Below the pieces are notes generated by a model. The model was not told the DNA's origin. It was given only the letters and a program-made list of their open reading frames with translations, and searched no databases. A DNA stretch of 64,000 nucleotides, from NCBI RefSeq assembly GCF_038396675.1, contig NC_088921.1, positions 35,822,501-35,886,500 of the forward strand. Direction: 5' to 3'. The DNA comes from Hydra vulgaris (Eukaryota > Cnidaria > Hydrozoa > Anthoathecata > Hydridae). The translations under genes were made by a program, and so were the position numbers. This document shows, piece by piece, positions 47,520 through 60,905 of the stretch (positions are counted from its first letter, which is position 1; each line of letters opens with the position of its first letter).

Positions 47520-50500
47520 TTATACTTCACTAAAAACTGCTTTTTAGGGTAACAACACGAGTTGTCGCACTGGGTGGCTTTAACCCTGGTGATCTAGTGT
47601 TACTAATTAAAAGATGAATATTAGTTTTTTTTCTTTATAATAAAGTTTACATATATTTGCAAATTGTTTAACTTTTGTCAATAAAAAGAAATTTTCTGGC
47701 AGTGGCTTTCAGTTTAACCGTTTGTGTTTGAAAAAAAGAGATTGATGACATTGTCTCAAATAAGTTGTTAAAAGTTGGTTTATTTGGCTTATTGTATCAT
47801 TTTAATCATAAAATTTTAGAGAATGGTTTTATACTTTTTTTAAAGCCTCTCATTCACTTCTAAGTGAAATTCAATAATAAAATTTAGAAATTCGGATATC
47901 TGAACTCCGTGCTATTGATAATTGGAATCAATAGCTGGTATTACATACCAATCATAGAGTAAAAGCTAAATCAGTGTTGTCTTTGCTAAACATCTAAAAT
48001 ACTTTAGGATCAAAATCATAACTAGAACAAATCCAAAATCATGACCAGAACCAGGCATCCAAAATAATTTCAAATTTTCTACTCTTTTTTTTATGCCAGT
48101 TAACTTCTGAACCTTTTAGCGCTTATCTTGCAGTATTGTTATAATTTGTGTTACCAAGTTCGATGCCTTAGTCAGTCAGTCTGGGTTGGTCTATTATAAG
48201 GCTTAGTTCTCCTTGACATCTTTGTTGAACAATTTTTTTTTCTTTTGCTATATTTAATTTTTCACCAGTTTTTCATGCCTAAAACTATTTCTATATGTAC
48301 ATTTTGTATTCCGATTGTAGAAGGTATTTAAAAGTTCTAAACAAAAGCCATTTTTAGCACAACCCATGGCTTATCTTACTATCATTATTCATTTAAGAAG
48401 TTTATGCAAAACAAAAATTACCAGATTGTGTGGAATTATTTTCTGTTAGAGAACTCACTACCGTCCCATTAAGCATAGTAAAATTATTTTTAATTTTTGA
48501 ATAGTATTTCTTGCTTGCATCAAGGGTTGTATCAATACCAATATTAATATATTTTTGATAAAAGAACTTACACAATTGAGGTCATTTACAAGTAGTTAAA
48601 AACTAATCTTAAGTAAATACCATGAAGTAGCATTAATAATACAAATAATAATGATAATAATAATGATGATAAATTATAAGATTAATAAGAAAATTATATG
48701 ATAATAAACCAATATCAATTATAAAACAACAATTGAATATAATGCACAGACATAAATAAAATTAAACAGACAGGAAAGTTACAAGCAGTTAAAAAAGAAT
48801 AAAATTATTATAAAAATCTTAATTAGAGGTTATTAGAGATTTGAAAGTTTTGGATCTTAACCTCACCTCTTCTAACACTCAAAACAACTTAAAATCTGTT
48901 TTGAACTGAAGCTTAACTAGTTGGAAAAAGGTGGTATGTCATGCTCTTTTGTTTAACCAGTTTGGTTGTCAAGAGTTTGTTTTTAATGTGAGAAATATTT
49001 TTTATTCATTAAAGAGCAAAAATTGCCTCGGACCTGAATTTGGTTTGAATAGCAATTTTTTTTTCCAAAGGATCATGAAGTGTTTAGTCAATCTCTCCAA
49101 TATGGATTAAAAAGCCTTTTTCATCATTTTTATTATTTTGATCACGACATAAATCAAAGTGTACCTTGCGACTGAGGACATCTTTATGAATACGCTGGGT
49201 TTAGTAAGTAAGTTTCCTTTAACTGAAACAATTTTTTTGTTCATCGGTGTTAATAACTTTCTAAACTTTAAATTCTGCTTTTGCCGATGCTTCTTGATGC
49301 TAATGTTAGGATAATTTTACAACTCTGAACTTCTAGCTATGTTTTCTCATTTTCAAACAGCCAGACACATGTTCGGTTAAAGTTTTCAAAATTAGTTTTT
49401 AACTACTTTAGAATTAGCTTGTCAGAAATTTTTAACTTTAAAGTCCAACTAAATTTATTTTATCTAAGATATTATACACTGTTTATTGTCTAAGATTAAG
49501 ACAACCCTGTTCAATTTCAATATTCCTCTATTCGGGATTTCAATACCTCTTCAACTTGAAGAGGTATTGAGATCGTAAGTTCTTTTAAGAGTTTTAATCT
49601 TTACATTTTTTACTTTTTCTCTCTATAAAATCAACTGTTTTCATAATGCAATTGCTTAAAAAATTGTTTAATTAAAGATTTTTAGAAAGTTTTTTTAATA
49701 TTGTTCTTTAGAAAGTTTTTTTAATATTATTGCAATGTTTCTTCAATAATAACTTTGTTATAACAATAATGTATTATCATAAATTACCAACACTTTTACT
49801 GAGGAATCAACTTTTGATCTTCTGAAGTTATCTTTTACTTGCCTTTTACGGATACTATATATACAATCAGTTATGTAGCATCTGTTTAAGGTTGCCTCGC
49901 TTTATCAACTCGTTATACTTTTATATTACTTTCATTTTTTATAAGCATCCTCTTGAGCAAATTTTTTTACTTTGAATATTCTGATTATGACAATCAACAT
50001 ACTTGATAGCTACTTATACTTGGGATGTGACGTCATGAAGTAATAAAACATTTTAACTTGGTCGCAAAAACTAGTACCCAGATCATATTTATTTAGTGTA
50101 ATATTTAGTACATCATTAGCAATCTACATCATTAATAAAATTTTTTACTGATGAATTATTTCATTGTTTATATTAAAAAAATGTTTTTTATTTAAATTCG
50201 TTATTTAGTTCTTTGTGCTTTCCGTACTTTGTGCATTCAAATATTTAACGCACCATTTCAAGATTTTTTTTTCTTTGCGAATGTTAGAATAATCACAATA
50301 TTAAAATCATCAACAACTACCCAATTATTTCTTATGACTATAATAACATTAAAAAAAAAACAACTTGAAAACTTCAGTTTGATTGATATGAGCAACTATT
50401 TTAGCAGCCGTTGCTCAATCGTTAAACAGAGGCTTTCCCCCCTCCCCCTCCTCCAAACAGAAGTTTTGAACATTTAAAACTAAACCAAGAATAAAATATC

Positions 50501-51157
50501 AATATAATATGAAGAAAACCTTTAAATAAAATACAAAATGGTTATTGGTTACCTTTAAAAATGGCAAAAATATTTTTTTGCAAAATGTTAAAAATAACAA
50601 TACCTAAAGCTCAGATAAAAAAAATTTCTATTCGAACATAGTTTATAATGAGAAAAAAAACTAATCAAAATTTTTTCAAAATTGGTAAAACAGTTCCTGA
50701 GATCTAATGGCCGGCGGGTGAAACTTTTTTTGAAAAAACAAAAAAAATTACCACATATAACTTTTAAATAGGTTTAGTTTGGGGCAAAGACATACTATAG
50801 TTAAAAAAATATAATAAAATGTTCTAGAAACGTCATGATTCATACAATTTTCCTTATCATTATTTCCTTTATTATGTTTATCTTATTACTTTATTTACCT
50901 TATCTTATATGTATGTTTTCTTAAGCGGTACTTACTTTTCATTATATATATTTTTTGAAATAATTTTTTTACTATTTTCTTGTTCCAATTCAAAAACAAA
51001 CTTAAAAAGTGGGTAATTAAAAACTTTTCAAGTTATAGAACCCTCCCCTCTTCCCTCCCCCTCCTCCCTTTAACTTTCAATGCAACTTTTTTTAATTTTT
51101 AGATTGTAGAAATTATTCTAAAAATATTTTTTAAGTGACAAAAATATTGACCTTATG
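47520..51157. other. Large intronic stretch without recognisable elements
   Basis: AT-rich unique-looking sequence. It contains a hairpin at about 49538-49570 (CAATACCTCTTCAA with complement), (AATAATGAT)-type simple repeat near 48630-48680 and two C-rich patches (50437-50455, 51043-51068). The 82-residue open frame at 50229-50477 has no motif and is not claimed. Confidence 0.5.
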
Positions 51158-51345
51158 CATTAATATGTAATTCTTGATTATATATACTGATAAGTGATTT
51201 TTTATATGAAAAAGTTTAAATTTGAAAAGATAACATTTACGTCCTGTACGTCATTAATATGTAATTCTTGATTATATATACTGATAAGTGATTTTTTATA
51301 TGAAAAAGTTTAAATTTGAAAAGATAACATTTACGTCCTGTACGT
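51158..51345. repeat. 94-bp tandem duplication
   Basis: Two nearly identical copies (51158-51251, 51252-51345) starting CATTAATATGTAATTCTTGA and ending CGTCCTGTACGTC. The second copy codes for the last residues of the Transib-like ORF and its stop, so the duplication copied the 3' end of that gene. Confidence 0.9.
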
Positions 51346-52560
51346 CAGGATCAAGGTTAGGACCAGAAAATGTCTTGGGGTTCCTGAAAGCAATTGAAGA
51401 GATGACAGGGTCGCTTCTTATTAGTAAATAATGGAATTGGTTCTGCATCACATTAATTCTTGATACTTTGCATGTGTGATTGAGTCTTGCATTTTGTATG
51501 GCCTTATTTTGTGCTTCCTGAGCCTCCTCCGAATACGCTTCAATGGGAAGATCCAAATGCTCAGCAATTAAAAACCCATGTTCCAGAACCTTATGAAGTG
51601 TAGGATAGGTTTCCACTATCAGTTCTGAAGTTTTATCACAGTATGCTTTAAAAGCATCCAAGTTCAGGTGGAATCCACTGCAAACGGCATTCAATATGTT
51701 TCTAAGTCTTCAAATGATATCCAAACTAACTCCTGTTATTTCAGAGAAAGATTCTGCTGCTAGAAATACCCTCCTTGCAGTGTTTCCTGTATTAGTATTT
51801 CCAAATCCCTGTTTAGGAGTATCAACCACTAAGCTTAAAACCTCTTCAAACTTTCTTTTGATTTCTTTTTTTCGAGATTTTACAGATAATTTATCTTCTG
51901 GAGATTGGGACTGGTATATTTTGATATCCATTTTATATCCCAAGTGTAGAATGAATTCATAAATTCGTATCCAACAGTGCAGTGTGGATATTCCTAAAGC
52001 TATAGCTTGCTTATTGCAAACTTTTTCTCTTATTATATCCAGCTTGTTCATTTCACTAGGCTCGGCAGAACAAACATTACAAGATTGAGTTGAGTTTGTA
52101 TCTGTTATAGCATTCACTGCCTTGCCGTCCAACATGGTCATCTCAATTTTTATTTTTATTTTTGCTTTCTGGTTAGAGAAGGGGATTTTAAGTTCAGAAT
52201 CTTGAAGACTTTCTATTTGCTTCCTAGCATCTAATTCTTCAGCTCTTATTGACTCTTTTGTTTCTTTTTGATATTGCAGGTGAAGAGGCCTGCAAAAGTG
52301 GAGGCTTGAAGGCATTGGGTTTGACCATACAGTGATGGCCCCTATTTCCAGTTTCAACGGAACAGTTGCAGTTTTGAACAAGGATTTTTCGTTTTCAACT
52401 CCTGTTGAAATATCTGTGTCATCAAACCTTTGATTGTACACACTTTAAGATGAGGCTCCATCCATTCCAGCTTTCATATAGAATTTTTCAGTTGTTTCCG
52501 ATCCATCTAGACACTCTTTACTAGATATGTTTATAATTCTTGATAAAGTGTGCACACTTT
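51296..52560 (-). pseudogene. Transib/RAG1-core-like transposase relic
   Basis: Minus strand. Open blocks 52441-51713 and 51709-51296 are in the same frame, split by one TGA (51710-51712). A TAA at 52445-52447 lies just upstream, and the frame continues to the palindrome at about 52555. Features in order: GMDGASS, the first catalytic Asp (codon 52460-52462); FCRPLHLQYQKET; TMLDGKAVNAITDTNS, the second Asp (codon 52127-52129); the zinc pair CNVC (52070-52081); TLHCWIRIYEFILHLGYK; GFGNTNTGNTARRVFLA; TLHKVLEHG; and EEAQEAQNK, the candidate catalytic Glu region. This is the Transib transposase layout, the family that gave rise to the RAG1 core. Transib enzymes cut at ends resembling V(D)J heptamers. 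The N-terminus is lost, and no CACWRTG-type ends with 5-bp duplication were found. Two stops make it inactive. It lies in the TauD intron in antisense. Confidence 0.82.
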
Positions 52561-52569
52561 ATCAAGAAT
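52536..52569. repeat. Perfect 34-bp palindrome at the broken 5' end of the Transib relic
   Basis: ATTCTTGATAAAGTGTG followed directly by its exact complement, centre between 52552 and 52553. The inner arm is coding for the relic (LSRIINISS side); the outer arm is its inverted repeat. A related CACACTTTA lies at 52439-52447. Confidence 0.9.
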
Positions 52570-53547
52570 GTACGCGTACAAACACATTAACAACAATTAT
52601 CCACTTTAGTTATAAACCACTACGTGTCATGTAATATTTAACATAATATAATCACATCATATTAACAACATCTGTATTCAAGATTCAACTAATACGGATG
52701 AAACACTTTTCCAGGCATGATGTTAACTCCTAAATTTTTTATTTTAATACTATTGTCAAATGAGGATGTGTTACAAAATATTACGGTTATTGGAGCTTGG
52801 GAACATGAAGAACCCAAATAACAGCCCCCTCCATCCCTTTGAGATGGGGACCGTATTTTAAACATAATTGTTTACAAAACTTAAAATAAAATTTAATTTT
52901 ATCAATATAATTCAAATTTCATAAAAAATTCTTTCGGCGTTCAGAAGTAATGACCACGTACAGTTTACAACCCCTCATTGTGGGGGAAAAAATATTTTAC
53001 ACAGATTTTCATTTTTTATACTTATACCCATAAATCTATTTCGGGCAATTTGGGGCAGTTGATTATTTTTTTAGTTATCCATGATAACATCCCCTAGGAT
53101 AAAAATTTCATTTCAGGGTGGAACCCTGCGGAACTTTTGAGATATATTATTTTCAAAAACAATATTTATCGGAAAATTTATATTTTCACCTAATATTTTA
53201 ATTACTCATTTGCCAAAAGCTATATTCAATATTTTAAGCTTTTTACTTTTGAAACAGATAAAAGAATGCCTAAATAAAGCTTTATGATTAAAAAAAAAAT
53301 AAAAAAATCATCTAAATGAGTAAAAAAAAAATTAAAATTAGAAAAGTATAAAAGTTCGCGAATTTTAGCGAACTTTTCTTACCTACTACTAGGTAGGAAA
53401 AAATGCTTCTCTGACTAGGATAGTAAACATGAGAGAACCAAAATATATCTTTTTCTTATCATTTGATATTTTTTCTGATAAGTTGTAAAAAAAAATTAAT
53501 GAAAATGATGTATTAAAAAAATTCCACTTATGGCCACTATTTGAGCT
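52570..53547. other. Intronic sequence without gene
   Basis: Contains C-rich patches (52822-52850), and two hairpins: AAGTTCGC/GCGAACTT at about 53352-53378 and CCTACTACTAGGTAGG at about 53381-53396. The part 52790-53110 looks like an unclassified old repeat. Confidence 0.5.
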
Positions 53548-53897
53548 TTTCGCTTCATAGTGAGGCATTATGTTAAATGAAGTCTTTTTCGCTTCATAGT
53601 GAGGCATTATGTTAAATGAAGTCTTTTTCGCTTCATAGTGAGGCATTATGTTAAATGAAGTCTTTTTCGCTTCATAGTGAGGCATTACGTTAAATGAAGT
53701 CTTTTTCGCTTTATAGTGAGGCATTATGTTAAATGAAGTCTTTTTCGCTTCATAGTGAGGCATTATGTTAAATGAAGTCTTTTTCGCTTCATAGTGAGGC
53801 ATAATGTTAAATGAAGTTTTTTTCGCTTCATAGTGAGGCATTATGTTAAATGAAGTCTTTTTCGCTTCATAGTGAGGCATTATGTTAAATGAAGTCT
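53548..53897 (-). repeat. 39-bp minisatellite
   Basis: Nine nearly identical units of 39 bases (core CGCTTCATAGTGAGGCATTA). The unit is a multiple of three, so the minus strand stays open as repeats of MPHYEAKKTSFNI. I regard this as a repeat artefact, not a protein gene. Confidence 0.93.
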
Positions 53898-54362
53898 TTA
53901 AAGGCTTTTACTCTACGATTTTTCGCATCTTTTGCTTAATTAAATAATTTTTTTCTGAGTGTGTAAAAGTAAATATAAGTTTCATAAATGAAATCTATGA
54001 TAACTTTTATGTTTAAAAAAGCTAATATAAAATACTAAATTTTTAACTTTTAAACTCAATATATGAATCCTAAGATAATTGATAGCCTTGGGCATAAAAT
54101 GTGCAAGAAATGCTTATCCTGAAGTTTGAATTTTAAAAACTTTTTTGGAGCATAAGAAGATAATCTCCTCTGCAGAAAAATATCTTCATTAAGAGCCATC
54201 TTGCAAAGTTTTACTGTGTCTAGTATATTTGGAACCGTTTAAATATTTAGTTTTCTGGAGATTTAGTTTTAAAATCGAAGGGTTTTTTTAAATCACTTTC
54301 AGTTTTTAAAAAAACTCTTCAATTTTGTAACATCTCAAACTCATTTTCTCTTCAAAGGACAA
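53898..54362. other. Intronic sequence before the Penelope copy
   Basis: Possibly decayed 5' part of the Penelope element (54230-54360), but no motif is clear. Confidence 0.45.
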
Positions 54363-55350
54363 ATTTATGACCAAAATGATGGTTGAATGGGAAATTTTGA
54401 AGATAAGTGGCTCAAATCATGTAACGGAGAGAAACCAGCTTTTTATAAACGGTATGTAGATGACATTTTTGCTGCTTTCACTTCCAAAAATCGCGCCGAA
54501 TTATTTTTGGAGTATATCAATAATAAACATAGTTCTATTACTTTTACAAAGAAATTCAATCAAAAATATCTTTTTTGGACCTAACTCTAAATAAAACAAA
54601 CAATTCCACAATTACCACTGTTTTTCATAAGAAAACTTTCTCGGGACTTTACACAAACTTTTTTAGTTTTACTTCATTTTCATACAAAGTTAGTCAGGTT
54701 AAATGTTTAATCGATAGAGCTTATAAAATAAACAACACTAGTCTCGGTCTTAGTCATGACATTAACGATCTTTTAAAGTTCTCAAACGCAATTTGTACCC
54801 GTCTTGGTTGATTAAGAAAATCCATAGCTCTTATATTAACAACACCAATATCGACATTTTATCGCGTTCGAAATACCTACAAAATTACCAATATTTTTAA
54901 CTTCCTTATATTGGAAAAATATCAGATTTAAAAAAACAGAGACTAAATGCAATCATTAAAAGATATTGTAAATTGATCTCCGTTAGATTGGTTTTTACTT
55001 CGTTTAAATTTCAAAATTTTTTTCCGCAAAAGATCTCTTTCCTACTTTAATTTATTCGTTGTCTATAAATTTGAATGCGCAGCCTGTAAATCCTGTTATA
55101 TTGGCGAAACTATTCGCCATTTAAAAACACGAATAATCGAGCACCAAAAAAGGGATAAAAACTCACAAATAAACATATTCATTCAAATGAAAGCTGTTTT
55201 AATAGTTTTAACCATGCTAATTTTTCAATTTTGGATTCGGCCTCCGACAAATTTATATTAAAACTCAAAGAAACCATGTACATAGAGTGGGAAAAACCTA
55301 CTATAAATAAACAAATGAACCATGTAAAAATGACAATTTCAATCTAGTTC
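54363..55350 (+). pseudogene. Penelope-like element, RT and GIY-YIG endonuclease part
   Basis: Plus-strand blocks in shifting frames. 54387-54581 has KPAFYKRYVDDIFAAF, the RT active site YVDD of Penelope-like elements. 54575-54811 has DLTLNKTNNSTITTVFHKKT and the FSFTSFSYKVSQVKCLIDRA thumb block. About 54895-54990 keeps LPYIGKISDLKKQRLNAIIK. 55060-55150 keeps the endonuclease start YKFECAACKSCYIGETIRHL and KTRIIEHQKR. Frameshifts and stops between blocks. It is the better of two copies in the window (compare 10285-10760). Confidence 0.88.
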
Positions 55351-55516
55351 ATTTTAACATAACCGGTTCTTTTATCTTTTTAAAACATTTGTTACATTAT
55401 TATTTTTATTGTATTTTTTATTACATTATTATTTTTATTGTTTTTTTTTATTATAAGGTCTCTATTAATTTAACTTAATTTTACTAACTTGATTTAAGCA
55501 TTTTAATATATTTTAA

Positions 55517-55550
55517 CTGATGATGGCTATGATATAGTCGAAACATGTAT
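55517..55550 (+). ncRNA. Hammerhead-ribozyme-like motif in the Penelope terminal repeat
   Basis: CTGATGA (55517-55523), one base, stem II GGCTAT (55525-55530) with loop GAT and ATAGTC (55534-55539), then GAAAC (55540-55544) and ATGTA. These are the conserved core boxes of a type I hammerhead with a very short helix III, as known for Penelope-like elements. The distance after the GIY-YIG block fits. Helix I cannot be drawn convincingly, so activity is uncertain. Confidence 0.5.
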
Positions 55551-55640
55551 TTTATAAAATAAATGATTTCAACAAAAATTAAAATTTTTTTATTTATTTA
55601 TTAGAATATTTACTCATTTTGTGCTGAAGAGAAACTTTGG

Positions 55641-57681
<2,041 letters not shown>

Positions 57682-58408
57682 TATAATTGCTCTGTTCTTT
57701 TAAGAACATTGAGCACTCTATTGTGTAGAATACTTTTAAAAGTTGTTTAAATATATATATATATATTTAATTATTTTTTTTTATTTTATATTTTATTGAT
57801 ACTGATTGTAAAGTATAACTGAAATTAACGGGGCAATATGATAAGACCATCGTCTTCTGTTTGCTCTTGTCAATTTTACGTTATATTTACGAACAATATT
57901 ATATCTAATCTATCAAGTATTTGATAATTGATTTTTCTTATTTTTTCTAATAGTCTACCACCATAAACTAAGTTTATAATAGTCTACCACCATAAACTAA
58001 ATTCAAAAACGGCTTCTTTATATATAATTTATAAGTTTTCTATTAATTGGTTTAAATAAATTTCCCATAGATTAACACTACTAAAAATTTAACTATATTT
58101 TACTAATAAAAAATTCAAACAAGCTTTCTCACTCATGCTTTTGTAAAAAAAAACAATAAGATTGTATGAAAACTCAAACTTCAAAAATAATATAGCAAAA
58201 AAAAAGTACCAAAGTTACTTTACTAATAATATCGATATTAGCTTGTGAATGTCACTGCCAACCATATCGGCTAGTAATATATACAATTAAACAAATCAGC
58301 TAGTAATATATTACAGTCGACCAAATAGTATATAATTATTTTTGGAAAAAACAAAGATCTTATTTTTGTTGAACGTTTAACGACATCTTGTTTATTTTGT
58401 ATGCTTAG
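57682..58408. other. End of the large TauD intron
   Basis: AT-rich. Small duplications AATAGTCTACCACCATAAACTAA (57950-58000) and AATCAGCTAGTAATATAT-like (58265-58315). A short TA run at 57752-57767. No gene. Confidence 0.55.
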
Positions 58409-58582
58409 GAGGCTGAGGAAATAATGGCTAAAAGTAACATGAACTGGAAATGGCATCCTAACGGAAACTTACAAATGTGGAATATAGTTGATGCCGTAAT
58501 TGAGCATCCTGTAACCAAGGAAACAATTTGGTTTAACCAGTTGCATTCAAATCATTATTCTTATTACAAATTTCACCCAATG
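58409..58582 (+). CDS. TauD-family gene, third visible exon
   Basis: 174-nt phase-0 exon after TATGCTTAG, with donor ATG|GTAATA. It encodes EAEEIMAKSNMNWKWHPNGN and LQMWNIVDAVIEHPVTKETI, then WFNQLHSNHYSYYKFHPM. The pattern W-x-W-x(3)G-x-L, then HPxTxExxWFNQxHxxH is typical of the TauD subfamily that includes DdaC-like and At3g21360-like proteins. It directly follows the lid region coded at 38827-39027. The 19.4-kb distance to that exon is large, but strand, phase, order and family all agree. The next exons (distal His and Arg) were not found in the remaining 5.4 kb. Confidence 0.85.
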
Positions 58583-58776
58583 GTAATATTTTTATAACTT
58601 TTTCCCAAAAAATTGGATTTTAAAGTCTGACAATAGTAACAACTTCTTTCTTTTGTAAGAAGCTTGAGCTGGAAAAAATATTTATTTGAGTATTCAATAT
58701 AAAAAATTCTGTTCTAAATGCTTTTTAATAAAATATTTTTTTTTTACAAAAATCTGAAATTAATAAAAATATGTTT

Positions 58777-59605
58777 GGATTGTTACTTAAATGATGTTGT
58801 TTGTTGCTTGCTTGGATTGTTACTTAAATGATGTTGTTTGTTGCTTGTTTAGATTGTTACTTAAATGATGTTGTTTGTTGCTTGTTTGGATTGTTACTTA
58901 AATGATGTTGTTTGTTGCTTGTTTGGATTGTTACTTTTATAATTTTGTTTGTTCCTTGTTTGGATTGTTATTTAAATGATGTTGTTTGTTGCTTGTTTGG
59001 ATTGTTACTTAAATGATGTTGTTTGTTGCTTGTTTGGATTGTTACTTTAATAATGTTGTTTGATCCTTGTTTGGATTGTTACTTAAATGGCGTTGTTTGT
59101 TGCTTGTTTGGATTGTTACTTAAATGATGTTGTTTGTTGCTTGTTTGGAGTGTTACTTAAATGATGTTGTTTGTTTGGATTGTTACTTAAATGATGTTGT
59201 TTGTTGCTTATTTGGATTGTTACTTAAATGATGTTGTTTGTTGCTTGTTTGGATTGTTATTTAAATGATGTTGTTTGTTGCTTGTTTGGATTGTTACTTT
59301 AATAATATTGTTTGTTCCTTGTTTGGATTGTTACTTAAATGATGTTGTTTGTTGCTTGTTTGGATTGTTACTTAAATGATGTTGTTTGTTGCTTGTTTGG
59401 ATTGTTACTTAAATGATGTTGTTTGTTTGGATTGTTACTTAAATGATGTTGTTTGTTGCTTGTTTGGATTGTTACTTAAATGATGTTGTTTGTTTGGTTT
59501 GTTACTTAAATGATGTTGTTTGTTGCTTGTTTGGATTGTTACTTTAATAATGTTGTTTGTTCCTTGTTTGGATTGTTACTTAAATGATGTTGTTTGTTGC
59601 TTGAA
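58777..59605. repeat. 37-bp minisatellite
   Basis: About 22 units of TTGTTTGGATTGTTACTTAA, ATGATGTTGTTTGTTGC, with variants (a TTTAATAATG form at intervals and shortened units). The variant pattern suggests higher-order duplication. Confidence 0.93.
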
Positions 59606-59874
59606 TGATTGGCTCTTAAAAAAATTTTTTTATTAAAATGAGAAAAATTAGTATGACAAGTTACAAAAGTAATTCATTAGTTTATCAGATATACCCGTGG
59701 TGCATCTACTTTTATAGAGCAAGAAGTGTCCCCCATCTTCCCCAAACAGATATCTTTTCTATTTGTCTTATTAGTCTGAATTGTAAAATTTATAAAAATC
59801 TTGTGATAATAAAAAGTCTAAAAAACCCCTCGTCAAAATTAATTAGTTAGAAATAAGCCGTGTTTTAGACGTTT
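59606..59874. other. Unassigned sequence
   Basis: A 70-residue open frame at 59638-59850 has no recognised motif and is not claimed as a gene. Confidence 0.5.
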
Positions 59875-59951
59875 AAAAAACGTAATTATATATTTTCAAC
59901 GTTTAAAACACGTCTTGTTTTAAACGTTGAAAATATATAATTACGTTTTTT
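59875..59951. repeat. Perfect 36-bp inverted repeat with 5-nt loop
   Basis: AAAAAACGTAATTATATATT and onward to 59910 pairs exactly with 59916-59951 around CGTCT. The GTTTAAAACACG motif is repeated outside the arms (59860-59875). Possibly the two ends of a very small palindromic MITE. Confidence 0.9.
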
Positions 59952-60034
59952 TGTCTCCTCGCTTAATTCTCACAAAACTCACATTATTTAATACGAAAAA
60001 AACTTAAATACAAAACCAAATCTTCTTTCACATA

Positions 60035-60165
60035 ATTATATGTCAGATCATATTTTAAGTTTGCAATTCAAATTTGGTTATCTCATATGAAGAAACATAT
60101 ATTCATATGTCAGATCATACTTTAAGTATGCAATTCAAGTTTGGTTTTCTCATATGGAGAAAGAT
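60035..60165. repeat. Tandem duplication of ~76 bp
   Basis: CATATGTCAGATCATA-TTTAAGT-TGCAATTCAA-TTTGGTT is present twice with few differences. Confidence 0.85.
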
Positions 60166-60169
60166 ATAT

Positions 60170-60345
60170 TCATCCTTGAAAACATACAAAGACGAGCGAC
60201 ATAATTTATACCATAAATACAACATCTATCATATGGAAAATGATTAACCTCGTTAATTTTAATAATTCTATCAGAAAGAAGAAAAAGAAAAAATATTTCA
60301 TGCTTTAAGCTTGTAAAAGATTTGGCGTTGACTCTCAACAGAAAA
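60170..60345 (+). pseudogene. LINE RT C-terminal relic
   Basis: Plus-strand remains LENIQRRAT, then LSYGK, LSERRKRKNISCFKLVKD, interrupted by stops. This matches the VQRRATKxVPxLxxLSYExRL...LxERRxRGD region at the end of CR1/RTE-type RTs. Only this tail is left. Confidence 0.65.
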
Positions 60346-60679
60346 ATATATTTTTACTATTTTACAATTTTATTTACTTCAAAAAGATTCACCATTTTTC
60401 AAGGTCATATGTAGGGATATGACATGTTAACATTAGTTCTGGTATTGTTTTACATAAAGATAACACTTTTATATGGAACTTGATAAAAAAGAGAGAGTAC
60501 CAAGTTTACTTTTTTTTAACTAACTAAGAAAGTTTCTTAATGAATTATGAAAAAAAAGTGACAAAATATTCTTGTTTTTTTTATATATCTTGAACCTATC
60601 TTTTTTTAAAAACGAAACAAAAAAACCAAAAAAAAAAAGTAATTTGAAAAAAACAATTTGAAGGTAGCCTAAAAAAAGA

Positions 60680-60905
60680 TGAATCATGACAAAACGCAAC
60701 AGACAAACTATCTGAAGCCGAACTAAACGAGGCTAGTAGAAACTTGTAGACTTTTCGAGAATAAGCATCAGCTGGAGACGGCCTTCATGATATTCATTTG
60801 GAGCACAACTATAGAAAGGTTCAACAAAGTGAACAAAATGCTTCAAGCGATTGAAGTCCATTTGATAGTGGTAAATGAACTAGCTCTCTGTCTATTTTCT
60901 ATTTT
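60680..60905 (+). pseudogene. hAT/ZMYM1-like transposase fragment
   Basis: Plus-strand frame with SSLETAFMIFIW-like and TIERFNKVNKMLQAIEVHLI, then VVNELALCLF. The ERFNxxSKxLQxxxIDLxxVVxLxxSL pattern is typical of ZMYM1-like hAT proteins between the catalytic blocks. Short and broken. It covers a segment missing from the relic at 1279-2990. Confidence 0.6.

Noticed and set aside
53389-53880. 163-residue frame of MPHYEAKKTSFNI repeats
   Set aside because: A 39-bp minisatellite without flanking coding sequence.
58777-59605. CRISPR-like regular repeats (here and at 41.2, 53.5, 56.8 kb)
   Set aside because: Units are head to tail without unique spacers, and the setting is a eukaryotic intron. 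These are minisatellites.
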